The notes under the pieces: model-generated
Seen by the model: the letters and a program-made list of their open reading frames with translations, nothing else
Databases searched by the model: none
What the model was told of the DNA's origin: nothing
Part shown: piece after piece, positions 9,242 through 18,993 of the stretch
Position numbering within the stretch: the first letter of the stretch is position 1
Layout of the letters: each line of letters starts with the position of its first letter
Program-made: the position numbers and the translations under genes
NCBI GenBank assembly: GCA_016935315.1
Contig: JAFGRD010000039.1
Coordinates: 236,478 to 300,477, forward strand
DNA: 64,000 nucleotides
Direction: 5' to 3'
Origin: Pirellulales bacterium
GTDB lineage: Bacteria; Planctomycetota; Planctomycetia; Pirellulales; Thermoguttaceae

Positions 9242-10042
9242 ATGCGTGATCTCAATCGACGCCAGTTCGTGTGCCGATCCTCCGCGGTGGCCGCCGGTGT
9301 AGCCACCGGGCTGGGGACGCCCACGATGGCCCAAGCGGCCGCTAATCGATGGGGCGACCTGGTCGGCCGGATTGTCTACGACGGCACGCCTCCGCCGCGC
9401 AAAAGGCTCGTCGTCGACAAGGACGTCGCGTGCTGCGGCAAGTTCGACATTCGCGACGAATCGTTGATGGTCGGTCCCGACGGCGGACTGGCCAACGTGT
9501 TCGTCTACGTCCGCTCTCGTCGGGTGGACATCTGCCCGGAATTGGAGCAGTCTGTCGAGAAACGCGTGACGCTGGACAACCGCGACTGCATCTTCATGCC
9601 CCATTGCATGACGATCTGGTGCGAGAAGCAGGAGTATTACATAGTCAATTCCGACCCGGTGGCCCAGAACGTGGCCTATGCACCGCGGGGCGACATCGCG
9701 GCCAACATAGTGATTCCGGTCGGCGGCGACGCGACCTGGAGGTTTCGGTTGGCCCAGCGAACTCCCGTTGCGATCGTCTGCAACTACCATCCCTGGGAAA
9801 GCGGCTACATCCTGCCGTTCGGCAGCCCCTATGCGGCCATCACCGGGAAGGACGGGACCTTCAGGATTCCGAAACTCCCCGTCGGCAAGCTGGAGTTCCA
9901 GGCGTGGCACGAACGGACCGAGTATCTGGACACGCCCGAATGGCCCAAGGGGCGGTTTGAGGTGACGATCAAGCCCGAAGGAACCACGTTGCCCACGGTG
10001 AAGCTGGCCCCGGCGATATTCGAGAAGGACGCGGTTTTCTGA
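9242..10042 (+). CDS. Tat-exported cupredoxin-like / methylamine-utilisation-like protein
   Basis: A 266-residue protein with an N-terminal twin-arginine signal (NRRQFVCRSSAVAAGVA) and a probable cleavage site near AQAA. The body has features of periplasmic proteins often annotated as methylamine utilisation or plastocyanin-like: paired Cys-Cys near residue 65 (DVACCGKF), CNYHPWESGYI near 180, and a C-terminal carboxypeptidase-regulatory-like segment (GKDGTFRIPKLPVGK). The family usually has HPWM; here the Met is replaced by Glu, so copper binding is uncertain. It overlaps the next cytochrome gene by one base (TGATG), showing translational coupling, and probably works with the cytochromes as an electron carrier or assembly partner. 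Start 9242 is chosen because the upstream in-frame ATG at 9089 would add 51 residues before the Tat signal. Confidence 0.72.
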   Translation: MRDLNRRQFVCRSSAVAAGVATGLGTPTMAQAAANRWGDLVGRIVYDGTPPPRKRLVVDKDVACCGKFDIRDESLMVGPDGGLANVFVYVRSRRVDICPELEQSVEKRVTLDNRDCIFMPHCMTIWCEKQEYYIVNSDPVAQNVAYAPRGDIAANIVIPVGGDATWRFRLAQRTPVAIVCNYHPWESGYILPFGSPYAAITGKDGTFRIPKLPVGKLEFQAWHERTEYLDTPEWPKGRFEVTIKPEGTTLPTVKLAPAIFEKDAVF

Positions 10043-11223
10043 TGTCTGCATTCCGGAGGATCGGGGCCGAACGACGGGCGGCCGGCAGAGTTGGAACGCC
10101 GTTGTCCGTGCCCGTGGTTCCGATCGCACAAGCGTTTCTGTTGTGCGCGGCGATCGGATGTGTTGGGTGCACGGCTTCCGATCTGCCGCCGTTTCGCCTG
10201 AACACCGAAGGCCGCGACCCCGAGGCGCTCACCGGCACGCAGACTGAGGCGATCGAGGACGCGCTGCAGACGCTCTTCGGAACGCCGGAGGAGCCGGCGG
10301 CTCCGCCCGAAGCCGGTTTGCGGCTCGACCCGTTGATGAGGGCGGCCGGACCGATCCGGGGCGACGCCGAGGGGAACCAGCGGGGGCTGTACCGGCAACA
10401 TTGCGCAATCTGCCACGGCATCTCGGGCGACGGGGCGGGGTCGCTGGCCGCGGTGATGTACCCCTATCCGCGCGACTTCCGCAACGGAGTGTACAAATAC
10501 ACGTCGACCGCCGGCGGGGCCATGCCGGTGCGCGATGATCTAGACCGGATCGTTCGGCGCGGGATGCCCGGCACCTCGATGCCCTCGTTCGCCACATTGC
10601 CGGAAGAGCAGATCGAGGCCTTGGTCGAGTACTTGCGTTATCTCGGCCTTCGGGGCGAGACGGAACTGTTCTTGTTCCAACTGGTCGTCGATGAGGATGA
10701 GTACGTGGTCGATTTGGATGAGGTGCTCGATGACGGTCTGCAGCCGGCGGTGGATCTCTGGGCCGAAGCGGGCCGGGCGGTGGTGGCGGCCGTGGAGCCG
10801 GCATCCGAAACGCCCCAACAGCGGCGCGCCTCTGCGGCCCGCGGCTACGAGCTTTTCTCCAGCAAGAATGCCCAATGCGTGGCGTGCCACGGGCCGGAGG
10901 GCAAGGGCGACGGCGAGCAGGCCGGCACGTTGGCCGACGACTGGAACCGGCGCAAGAAAGGGGCCACGCCCGAACAGACGAAGGAATTGGCCCGGCGTTT
11001 CCGTTTGCCCTTGCAGCCGCTTTGGCCGCGGAATTTCACCCAGGGGATCTTCCACGGCGGCAGCCAGCCGATCGACCTCTACTGGCGGATCCACGTGGGG
11101 ATTCAGGGCACGCCAATGCCTGCCGGCGGTCCCGCGCCGGGCGCCTCCGGTGTGCTGACGCCGGAAGAGATCTGGCACGTGGTCCACTATATCCGCTCGC
11201 GGGCCGGGATAGATGACAAGTAA
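10042..11223 (+). CDS. Dihaem cytochrome c lipoprotein
   Basis: A 393-residue protein with a hydrophobic N-terminal segment ending in a lipobox-like stretch around CVGC (about residues 37-40). Two cytochrome c domains carry CAICHG near residue 120 and CVACHG near residue 279. Each is followed by a Met-containing stretch (MPVRDD...GMPGTSMP in the first, GTPMPAGG in the second) that could supply the sixth ligand. It overlaps the preceding gene by one base and ends the operon. It could carry electrons away from the eight-haem cytochrome to a terminal oxidase. Some initiation context is GC-rich and the mature N-terminus is uncertain. Confidence 0.85.
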   Translation: MSAFRRIGAERRAAGRVGTPLSVPVVPIAQAFLLCAAIGCVGCTASDLPPFRLNTEGRDPEALTGTQTEAIEDALQTLFGTPEEPAAPPEAGLRLDPLMRAAGPIRGDAEGNQRGLYRQHCAICHGISGDGAGSLAAVMYPYPRDFRNGVYKYTSTAGGAMPVRDDLDRIVRRGMPGTSMPSFATLPEEQIEALVEYLRYLGLRGETELFLFQLVVDEDEYVVDLDEVLDDGLQPAVDLWAEAGRAVVAAVEPASETPQQRRASAARGYELFSSKNAQCVACHGPEGKGDGEQAGTLADDWNRRKKGATPEQTKELARRFRLPLQPLWPRNFTQGIFHGGSQPIDLYWRIHVGIQGTPMPAGGPAPGASGVLTPEEIWHVVHYIRSRAGIDDK

Positions 11224-11419
11224 GCCGTGCAGAGGGTGGTTCCGTTGCATTCGTTAGTGGGGCATGGTCCATCTCGGCGCCGTGGCCCTCTCGCCGGCCA
11301 CGGCTTGCAGGTGGCGCGGCAATGCGGTATTTTGGCGGCGCCCGTTTTTTACTGACCCGCCCTTGTGCATAAGCCGCGTTGCTGGAGCGCGGGTCGAACC
11401 TGTTCTGCTTGGCTGAACC

Positions 11420-12451
11420 ATGACCGACAGACAGTGGTGCGATCTGCTCTACGTACTCAAGGGCGAGGTGCTCAAGCCCTTGCCGGTCGGTCTGATCGTG
11501 GATTGTCCGTGGCTGCCCGGTTGGGCCGGCATGTCGATCCTCGACTATCTGACCGACGACTGCCTCTGGCTCGAGGCCAACCTCAAGGCGATCCGGCAGT
11601 TCCCCGACGTGATGTTCCTGCCCGGTTTCTGGGCGGAATACGGCATGTGCACGGAACCGGCCGCCTTCGGGGCGAAGTGTGTCTGGCCGAAGAACGACTT
11701 TCCCTTCACGCAGAAGATCCTCGGCGATTACTCCGAAGTGGCAAGGCTGAAGAAGCCCGACTGTCGCAGCGACGGGCTGTGTCCCTTCGTCATCAAGCGG
11801 TTGGAGCACACTCGGCAGGCGATCGAGGACGAGGGCTATCAGATTCGCTTCGCCACCAGCCGCGGCCCGCTGAACATCGCCACCTACCTGCTGGGACACA
11901 CCGAGACGTTCATCGGCGTGAAGACGAATCCGGAAGAGATCCACCAGTTGCTCCAGGTGGTAACCGATTTCATCGTCGATTGGGTGAAGTACCAAGCGGC
12001 CCTGTTTCCGACGATCGACGGGTTGCTGGTGCTCGACGACCTGATCGGATTCCTGGGCGACGAGGACTTCCGGGCGTTCGCACTCCCCTACTTGAAGCAG
12101 ATCAGCCAGGCGATCGAGGTCTCGGTGAAGATCCTGCACAACGATTGCCACGGCCTGATTACCGCCCGCTACCTGTCCGAAATGGGCTTCAATCTGTTCA
12201 ACTTCAGCTTTGAGCACGGGCTCGCCGAGATGAAGCACGCCGTGGGGGGAGGAGTGACGCTGCTGGGCAACATCCCGCCGCGGGACGTGCTGGCCCAAGG
12301 GACTCCCGACGACGTGCGGCGGAGCGTGGCCAAGGCGTTGGCCCCGGTTGAGGACCGTCGCCGGATCGTGCTTTCGGCCGGCGGCGGAACGCCTCCCGGC
12401 GTGCCCACGGCCAATATCGAGGCACTCTGCCAGGCCGCGGTGGAAGCATAG
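11420..12451 (+). CDS. Uroporphyrinogen decarboxylase (URO-D) fold protein
   Basis: A 343-residue cytoplasmic TIM-barrel protein. The C-terminal region (LGNIPPRDVLAQGTPDDVRR, then SAGGGTPPGVP) matches the MtaA/CmuA/HemE superfamily, as do the central metal or substrate region around HNDCHG near residue 240 and the FEHGLAEMK segment. True HemE has an N-terminal Arg-rich substrate motif that is not evident here, so a corrinoid methyltransferase-like or uncharacterised sugar-associated role is more likely than haem synthesis. It stands alone, with about 195 bases before it and 95 after. Confidence 0.75.
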   Translation: MTDRQWCDLLYVLKGEVLKPLPVGLIVDCPWLPGWAGMSILDYLTDDCLWLEANLKAIRQFPDVMFLPGFWAEYGMCTEPAAFGAKCVWPKNDFPFTQKILGDYSEVARLKKPDCRSDGLCPFVIKRLEHTRQAIEDEGYQIRFATSRGPLNIATYLLGHTETFIGVKTNPEEIHQLLQVVTDFIVDWVKYQAALFPTIDGLLVLDDLIGFLGDEDFRAFALPYLKQISQAIEVSVKILHNDCHGLITARYLSEMGFNLFNFSFEHGLAEMKHAVGGGVTLLGNIPPRDVLAQGTPDDVRRSVAKALAPVEDRRRIVLSAGGGTPPGVPTANIEALCQAAVEA

Positions 12452-12546
12452 GACCGCGGAGGCGGCCATTTTTTCCGCCGGGCGACGCCGCGGGCGGCTT
12501 TCCGCAAAGCGCGTTCTGCCATATACTTAGGCATTGGAGCGCTGCC

Positions 12547-14730
12547 ATGGAACGCTTGTGCCGAATCCCCGGATTGCTGCTGGTCGGGCCGATGCTCTGG
12601 GCCGCCGCCCGAGACGTCTACGCCCAAGTCCAGGCGATCGGCGTGCTTCCCGGCGTGCAGTCCAGCAGCCGGTTCGAGCTCTCCGAGACCGTCCAGCTCG
12701 ATCGGGCCGAGGGCACGACCCTGGCCCACCTTCAGCGGGTCAAAGCCTATCTGGCTGACGGCCAATGGGACGAGGCGGTCGAGACGCTCTGCGCTCTGAT
12801 GGAGCACTCTGAAGACAAGCTGATCGGCGTCACGGACCATCGCTTCGTCACGCTGCGCGACTATGGCCACCTTCGGCTGGCGGCGTTGCCGGCTGAGGCC
12901 TTGGCGCTGTACCGCAGCCGGATCGATCCCGTGGCGCAGCGCTGGTATCAAGAAGGCCTTGCCACGCGCGACCGCCGGCTGCTGGCCAAGGTCGTCGACC
13001 AGGCGTTTGCCAGCAGCTTTGGTGACGACGCACTGATGGCGATTGGCGAGCTGGCGCTGGAGTCGGGCGACCACGCCGCGGCCCGGTGGTGCTGGCAGCG
13101 GATCGTCCCCGCCGAACTGCCGCCCGAGACGCCTCTCACCTGGCCGGGCTATCCCGACACGGATCTCGATTTGGCCGCCGTTCGCGCCCGGCTGGTGCTG
13201 GTGTCGATCTTGGAGGGCTCCCGCACTCGGGCTCGCGACGAGTTGGAGCAGTTCACACGGCTGCACGGCGACGCTCGGGGCCGGCTGGGCGGCCGGGAAG
13301 CCGACTACTGCGAGGCCCTGCGCACCATGCGGGCCGAAAGTGCCGACTGGCCGCGACCGCCGTCGAGTCCCGATTGGCCGACGTTTGCCGGCTCGCCAGC
13401 GCGGAACAAGATCGCCTCCGAGACGGTCGACGTCGGGCAGCTGGCGTGGCGGGCGCCACTGCCGGAGATCCGCGTTGCCGAAAGCCCGCTGCCGATAGGC
13501 CCCTCGAAGCCGGAGTACCGGCCGGCCTTGAGCTATCATCCGGTGTTCTCCGCCGGCCTGGTCCTGGTGAATACCCGTCGCGAGATCCTGACGCTGGACG
13601 CCCAAACGGGCCAGCCGGCCTGGCAGGGCGCGGCGGCGGCGATCTATCGGGCGGAGCTTGAAGGAGCGGCGGGCGATCCTTCCGATCCGTTGCACACGCT
13701 GGGGGCGCCGCGGTGCACGATGACGGTTTTCGACGGGAAGGTCTATGCGCGAATGGGAACGGCGCTGACCGGCGGGCCGCAGGATTCGGCCTTCTCCATT
13801 CGCCCCGGCTACCTGGTTTGCCTGGACCTGGCGGCCGAAGGGCGCTTGATGTGGAAGTTCGTGCCCGAGGACGGCTGGGCGCTGGAGGGTTCGCCGCTGA
13901 GCGACGGCGCGAGCGTCTACGTGGCGATGCGCCGCAACGACGTGCGTCCCCAGGCCCACGTGGCCTGCTTCGATGCCCAAACCGGCCGCCCCCGGTGGCG
14001 CCGTTTCGTGTGCGGTGCGGAAACTCCGGCGCGGGGCACGCTCTTCCAGACGACGCACAACCTGCTGACGCTCTGCGGGGAGACGATCTACTACAACACG
14101 AACCTCGGGGCGGTGGCGGCGCTGGCCGCCGAGGACGGCCGGCTGAAATGGCTCAGCCTGTATCCCCGCGCCCGCCAGGGCGACTTGATGCAACTGGCAC
14201 CCCATTGGCACCGCGATTTGAACCCCTGTCTCTACGACCATGGAACGCTGCTGGTGGCCCCGGCCGACAGCCCCAGACTGTTCGCCCTGGACGCCGCCAC
14301 CGGGCAGATCCTCTGGCAGACGGGCCCCGAAGTGACCGACGTCGTGCACTTGCTCGGCGCCACGGAAGAACATCTCATTGCCGCCGGCGGTAGGCTATAC
14401 TGGGTCGGCCTGAACGGGGAGTCGGCCGGGCGCGTCAAACATCGTTGGCCGGACGGAGCGGAACAGCCGGGCCATGGCCGCGGCGTGTTGGCAGGCGACA
14501 CCGTGCTGTTTCCCACTCGCGAAAAGGTCTATATGTTCGACGTGCAGACCGCCCGACCGCGGAAGGTCCTCGACCTGGTGCCGTTGGGGGCGACCGGCGG
14601 GAACCTACTGATCGCCGGCGGCCAACTGGTGATTGCCACCGAAAACGAGCTGATCGCGCTGGGGCGACACGGCGGCCCTCTGGAAAAAGGCGCCAACCCG
14701 ACGGCCATGCTGGAGGTTGCGCCGCGGTGA
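12547..14730 (+). CDS. PQQ-like beta-propeller repeat protein with N-terminal helical domain
   Basis: A 727-residue protein, probably exported (hydrophobic residues 8-22 ending AAARDVYA). Residues about 50-270 look like TPR-type helical repeats ([16 protein letters not shown]). From about 275 to the end, repeated blades such as [24 protein letters not shown] and [12 protein letters not shown] define a pyrroloquinoline-quinone-type propeller. No alcohol-dehydrogenase cofactor motifs are evident, so a scaffold or protein-binding role is more likely than catalysis. It lies 68 bases upstream of the MoxR gene and may be the first gene of that operon. Confidence 0.78.
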   Translation: MERLCRIPGLLLVGPMLWAAARDVYAQVQAIGVLPGVQSSSRFELSETVQLDRAEGTTLAHLQRVKAYLADGQWDEAVETLCALMEHSEDKLIGVTDHRFVTLRDYGHLRLAALPAEALALYRSRIDPVAQRWYQEGLATRDRRLLAKVVDQAFASSFGDDALMAIGELALESGDHAAARWCWQRIVPAELPPETPLTWPGYPDTDLDLAAVRARLVLVSILEGSRTRARDELEQFTRLHGDARGRLGGREADYCEALRTMRAESADWPRPPSSPDWPTFAGSPARNKIASETVDVGQLAWRAPLPEIRVAESPLPIGPSKPEYRPALSYHPVFSAGLVLVNTRREILTLDAQTGQPAWQGAAAAIYRAELEGAAGDPSDPLHTLGAPRCTMTVFDGKVYARMGTALTGGPQDSAFSIRPGYLVCLDLAAEGRLMWKFVPEDGWALEGSPLSDGASVYVAMRRNDVRPQAHVACFDAQTGRPRWRRFVCGAETPARGTLFQTTHNLLTLCGETIYYNTNLGAVAALAAEDGRLKWLSLYPRARQGDLMQLAPHWHRDLNPCLYDHGTLLVAPADSPRLFALDAATGQILWQTGPEVTDVVHLLGATEEHLIAAGGRLYWVGLNGESAGRVKHRWPDGAEQPGHGRGVLAGDTVLFPTREKVYMFDVQTARPRKVLDLVPLGATGGNLLIAGGQLVIATENELIALGRHGGPLEKGANPTAMLEVAPR

Positions 14731-14798
14731 GTAGGGGACTCTTGCAGGAGTCCAGTAGTAACCCTCGTCCACCAAGGATCCATTTGGAAAACCAACCC

Positions 14799-15860
14799 AT
14801 GCTTCAAGAAGACGACATCCAGGCCGTGCAGCAACTCAACGAGGCGTATCGCCTGATCACCGAGCAGCTTGCCCGGGTGATCGTCGGCCAGCAGCAGGTG
14901 ATCGAAGAGCTGCTGGTAGCGATGTTCGCCCGCGGGCATTGCCTGCTGGTAGGTGTGCCGGGCCTGGCCAAGACGTTGATGATCCGCACGCTGGCCGATA
15001 CGCTTTCGCTTCAGTTCAGCCGCATCCAGTTCACCCCGGACCTGATGCCCTCGGACATCACCGGGACGGAGGTGATCCAGGAAGACCGCCTGTCGGGCAC
15101 GCGGGAGCTGAAGTTCCTGCGGGGGCCGATCTTCGGCAACGTGATCCTGGCCGACGAGATCAACCGCACGCCGCCGAAGACCCAGGCAGCGCTGCTGGAG
15201 GCGATGCAAGAGTATCAGATCACCGCCGGCGGCGGACGCCATTTGCTTCCGCGGCCGTTCTTCGTGCTGGCCACGCAGAACCCTATCGAGCAGGAAGGCA
15301 CTTATCCGCTGCCCGAGGCCCAGTTGGACCGCTTCATGTTCAATACGTTCGTCGACTATCCCGAAGAGCAGGAGGAATTCGACATCGTCAAGCGGACGAC
15401 GACCGATTTGGAGCCGACGGTCACGCCGACGCTTTCGGGCGAGCAGATCCTCCTGCTACAGCGGATCGTGCGGCGTGTGCCCGTGGCCGACCACGTGATC
15501 CGCTACGCCATGCAACTGGCCCGGCTGACGCGCCCCGACAAGCCCGACGTCCCCGACTTCGTGCGCGAGTACGTCAACTGGGGTGCCGGTCCGCGGGCGA
15601 GCCAGTACCTGACCTTGGGGGCGAAGGCCCGGGCCGTGCTGCACGGGCGGTTCTACGCGGCCTGCGACGACGTCCGCGCGGTGGCCGCTCCCGTCTTGCG
15701 GCACCGCATCCTGACCAATTTCAACGCCGAGGCCGAAGGCGTCAAACCCGACGATCTGGTTCGCCGGCTGATCGACCTGATCGCCGTCGAAGAAGACGAG
15801 GCAGCCGCCAGTGGAAAGCTCCCAGAAGTATTTAGATCCGAAGATCCTGGCCCGGCTTGA
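14799..15860 (+). CDS. MoxR-family AAA ATPase
   Basis: A 353-residue cytoplasmic AAA+ ATPase. Walker A is GVPGLAKT (residues 52-59), Walker B is VILADEIN near 120, and there are sensor motif [22 protein letters not shown] and a C-terminal helical lid. MoxR proteins act as chaperones that help mature partners with VWA domains. That matches the gene order: the DUF58 gene overlaps its end by 50 bases and two further VWA-type proteins follow. The start at 14799 (MLQEDD) is chosen over upstream in-frame codons because it begins at the conserved N-terminal helix. Confidence 0.93.
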   Translation: MLQEDDIQAVQQLNEAYRLITEQLARVIVGQQQVIEELLVAMFARGHCLLVGVPGLAKTLMIRTLADTLSLQFSRIQFTPDLMPSDITGTEVIQEDRLSGTRELKFLRGPIFGNVILADEINRTPPKTQAALLEAMQEYQITAGGGRHLLPRPFFVLATQNPIEQEGTYPLPEAQLDRFMFNTFVDYPEEQEEFDIVKRTTTDLEPTVTPTLSGEQILLLQRIVRRVPVADHVIRYAMQLARLTRPDKPDVPDFVREYVNWGAGPRASQYLTLGAKARAVLHGRFYAACDDVRAVAAPVLRHRILTNFNAEAEGVKPDDLVRRLIDLIAVEEDEAAASGKLPEVFRSEDPGPA

Positions 15861-16701
15861 GGGACTGCGGTTGCGTGCCCGGCGGGTGGTCGAAGGGTAC
15901 GTCTCCGGAGTCCATCGGAGCCCCTATCACGGCTTCTCGATCGAGTTTGCCGAGCACCGGGAGTATGCGCCCGGCGACGACCTGCGGTATCTCGACTGGA
16001 AGGTCTTCGGCCGGACCGACCGCTATTATCTGAAGCAGTTTGAGGAAGAGACGAACCTGATCTGCTACCTGGTGCTGGACACCAGCGAAAGCATGCGTTA
16101 TCGGAGCTCGGCCGCGGCGATGTCCAAGCTGGAATATGCCCAGTGCACGGCGGCGGCCTTGGCCTACCTCGTGCTGCAGCAGCAGGACAGCGTGGGGCTG
16201 GTCACCTTCGATCAGGAGATACGGGCCTTGGTTCGCCCGGCCAGCAGCCCCTCGCACATCCAGCAGTTGATCCACGTCATGGACGAGTCGGCGCCCGAGC
16301 GCAAGACCGACAGCGGGGCGATCTTCCACGACCTGGCCGAGCGGTTCAAGAAGCGGGGTATCGTGGTGATTCTCAGCGACTTGTTCGACGACGTGGCCAA
16401 GATGATGACCGGCCTGAAACACTTCCGCCATCGCCGCCACGACGTGATCCTGCTGCACGTCCTGGACCCGGCCGAGCTCGATTTTCCCTTCCGGCAGATC
16501 ACGATGTTCAAGGGGCTCGAGCAACTGCCCGAGGTCGTGGTCGATCCCCGGGCGCTGCGCAGGGCGTATCTGAAGGAATTCGGCGCCTACGTTCACCGGC
16601 TACAGCAGGGCTGCCGGATGCAGCAGATCGACTACTCGCAGGTAAGAACGGATCAATCGCTGGAGGTGGTGCTGTCGACTTGCCTGGCGCCGAGGATGTA
16701 G
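15811..16701 (+). CDS. DUF58 domain protein (VWA-like)
   Basis: A 296-residue protein typical of the DUF58 family that accompanies MoxR. The segment [29 protein letters not shown] leads into a MIDAS-like motif, DTSES near residue 93, as in von Willebrand A domains. There is no membrane helix. The GTG start at 15811 lies 50 bases inside the MoxR gene, implying tight translational coupling; no later start would keep the conserved [13 protein letters not shown] beginning. Confidence 0.92.
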   Translation: MESSQKYLDPKILARLEGLRLRARRVVEGYVSGVHRSPYHGFSIEFAEHREYAPGDDLRYLDWKVFGRTDRYYLKQFEEETNLICYLVLDTSESMRYRSSAAAMSKLEYAQCTAAALAYLVLQQQDSVGLVTFDQEIRALVRPASSPSHIQQLIHVMDESAPERKTDSGAIFHDLAERFKKRGIVVILSDLFDDVAKMMTGLKHFRHRRHDVILLHVLDPAELDFPFRQITMFKGLEQLPEVVVDPRALRRAYLKEFGAYVHRLQQGCRMQQIDYSQVRTDQSLEVVLSTCLAPRM

Positions 16702-16794
16702 CCGCGTGGAAGTGAAACGCTGAACTCTCAATATGATGTGTAAACACCATCCCGTTTTGTCCAGTTGACAACCGACCTCGGACCCTCATCCGCC

Positions 16795-18993
16795 ATGCAG
16801 CCCGCCGCCTTCATTCCCGTTTTCGCCCAAGCCAGCCCTTGGATGTTCGGCTGGCTGGCGGCGGCGGCGGCGCCGATCCTGATCCATCTTTGGAGCCGGC
16901 AGAAGTATCGGGAGATGTCGTGGGCGGCCATGGAGTATCTGCTGGCCGCCGTCCGCCGCAGCCGGCGGCGGGTGCGGCTGGAACAGTGGCTCTTGCTGGC
17001 CATCCGCACACTGCTGATCATCCTGGTCGTGCTGGCCGTGGTGCAGTCGCTGCTGCAGCATGTTGGATTCACGCCGACCACCTCCGGCCGGACCCACCGG
17101 GTGCTGGTGGTCGATGCCTCGTATTCGATGGGTTACAAGCCGGAGGAGAAATCCCGCTTCGACCAAGCCAGGCAGCTTGCCCGACAAATCGTCGAAGGCG
17201 GACGCCAGGGTGACGCCTGCACGCTGGTCGTGATGGCGTCGCCGCCGCGGGTGGTGGTGGGCAAACCGGCCTTGGATGCGGACGAGCTGCTCGAAGAGAT
17301 CGACCAGCTTCGCCTGGGCCACACCAGCGCCAACCTGCCGGCCACCGTGGAGCTGGTCGGGCAGGTCGTGCAGGCCGCTCGCCGCGAGGACTCGCACCTG
17401 GATCGGCACGAAGTCTACTTCCTGACCGACCTGGGGCGCATAGGGTGGAGACCCCTTTTGGACGGGCCCGCCGCGGCCGCGTTTCAGAAGCGCAGCCGGG
17501 ACTTGGCCCAGGCGGCGGCGCTGATGGTGATCGACGTGGGGCAGCCGGCCGCCGAGAACATCGCCGTGACCGATCTGCGGTCGCTGGATCCGCTGCCCAC
17601 GCCGGGACGAAGGATCGGCCTGGAGGCCACCTTGGAGAACTTCGGCCGCCAGCCCCAGACCGGGCAAACGGTCGAGCTGCTGGTCGACGGGCGCTCCGTG
17701 GACCAGCAGCGGGTCGAGCTGCAGCCGGGCGGGCGGGCGTCGGTGAGCTTTCTCTGCCGCTTCGATATGCCCGGTGACCATGCCGTCGAAGTCCGTGCCG
17801 CCGGCGACGCCCTGGACGTGGACAACCATCGCTGGATGGCCGCGCCGGTGCGGCGGTCGATTCGCGTGTTGTGCATCGACGGGCGGCCCTCGGGCGAGCC
17901 GTTTCGCGGCGCCACCGACTGGCTTGTTTATGCGCTGAACCCGCAGGACCGGCGAGACGAACAGGCTCCCATCGGCGCGGAGGCTGCCCCGGAAAGCGCC
18001 TTGCTGGAACGCGACCTGGGCCGGTACGACTGCGTGTTCCTCTGCAGCGTTGCCCAATTCACGGCCCACGAGGCCGCCGTGTTGCGCGGCTACCTCGACC
18101 ACGGAGGCAACTTGGTTCTCTTCCTGGGCGAGGGCGTGCTGGCGGATCGCTACAACCGCGAGCTGGGCGACGGGGCAGGGCAGGGGCTGCTCCTGCCGGC
18201 ACGCCTGGGGCCCACCGTGGATGCCTCGCCGGGAAGGCTCGATCCGTTGGGCTATCGCCATCCGATCGTGGAGCCGTTCCGCGGGCGCGAGCAGGCCGGC
18301 CTGCTGACTACGCCGGTGGAGAAGTACTGCAAGTTGCACGTGCCCGACGGCTCGAAGGCCCAGGTCGTGCTGGCCACGGCTGCCGGCGATCCGCTGGTCG
18401 TCGAGCACACGGCCGGCCGGGGGCGCGTGGTGTTGGTGGCCACCTCGGCCGACACGAGTTGGACGCTGATGCCCGTCTGGCCCAGCTTCGTGCCGGTGGT
18501 CCAGGAACTGCTGGCCTATTGCGTCGGCGGAGCATTCCAGCAACGGAACGTCGAGGTGGGCCAGCCGCTGGAGACGTCGATCGTCACGCCGGCGGCTGAC
18601 GTGGCGGCAACGCTCCGGGCGCCCGGCGAGGCCTCGCGACAGGTGCCCTTAAGAACCGACGGCGACTACGCGACCTTCCACTACGACGAGACGGTCGCCA
18701 GCGGGATCTACACGGCTGAGTTCGGTCCGCCGATCGACCAGCAGCGGCGATTCGCCGCCAACGTCGACACGGTCGAGAGCGATTTGACCCAACTAAGCGA
18801 AGACCAGTTGCGCCATGAGGTGTGGCCGGGCGTCGCGTTCCAGCATCGCACCTCCTGGCAGAGCGCCGACGGCGGCATGACTGCTCCGATCCTCCGCCCG
18901 CCGCGCCTGCACCTCGATCTGCTTTATCTGGCCTTGGCGATGCTGTTCATGGAGACCTTCCTGGCCTGGCGTTTCGGACACCACACGACATGA
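16795..18993 (+). CDS. BatA-like membrane protein with VWA domain
   Basis: A 732-residue protein. The N-terminus has two membrane helices with the BatA signature between them (LIHLWSRQKYREMSWAAMEYL, about residues 25-45, then a second helix near 75-95). A VWA domain with DASYSMGYK follows, then a long region of beta-rich and glutamine-amidotransferase-like sequence (SVAQFTAHEAAVLRGYLDHGGNLVLFLGEGV). A C-terminal helix (LYLALAMLFMETFLAWRF) closes the protein. It overlaps the next gene by four bases (ATGA). The ATG at 16795 is preferred to a TTG at 16765. It belongs to the MoxR cluster and probably sits in the inner membrane facing the periplasm. Confidence 0.85.
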   Translation: MQPAAFIPVFAQASPWMFGWLAAAAAPILIHLWSRQKYREMSWAAMEYLLAAVRRSRRRVRLEQWLLLAIRTLLIILVVLAVVQSLLQHVGFTPTTSGRTHRVLVVDASYSMGYKPEEKSRFDQARQLARQIVEGGRQGDACTLVVMASPPRVVVGKPALDADELLEEIDQLRLGHTSANLPATVELVGQVVQAARREDSHLDRHEVYFLTDLGRIGWRPLLDGPAAAAFQKRSRDLAQAAALMVIDVGQPAAENIAVTDLRSLDPLPTPGRRIGLEATLENFGRQPQTGQTVELLVDGRSVDQQRVELQPGGRASVSFLCRFDMPGDHAVEVRAAGDALDVDNHRWMAAPVRRSIRVLCIDGRPSGEPFRGATDWLVYALNPQDRRDEQAPIGAEAAPESALLERDLGRYDCVFLCSVAQFTAHEAAVLRGYLDHGGNLVLFLGEGVLADRYNRELGDGAGQGLLLPARLGPTVDASPGRLDPLGYRHPIVEPFRGREQAGLLTTPVEKYCKLHVPDGSKAQVVLATAAGDPLVVEHTAGRGRVVLVATSADTSWTLMPVWPSFVPVVQELLAYCVGGAFQQRNVEVGQPLETSIVTPAADVAATLRAPGEASRQVPLRTDGDYATFHYDETVASGIYTAEFGPPIDQQRRFAANVDTVESDLTQLSEDQLRHEVWPGVAFQHRTSWQSADGGMTAPILRPPRLHLDLLYLALAMLFMETFLAWRFGHHTT

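Noticed and set aside
14737..14756. GGACTCTTGCAGGAGTCC palindrome before the MoxR gene, as a copy of the dispersed repeat
   Set aside because: It shares only the short GGACTC/GAGTCC ends. The central ATGCCCAACTTG-like core is absent.
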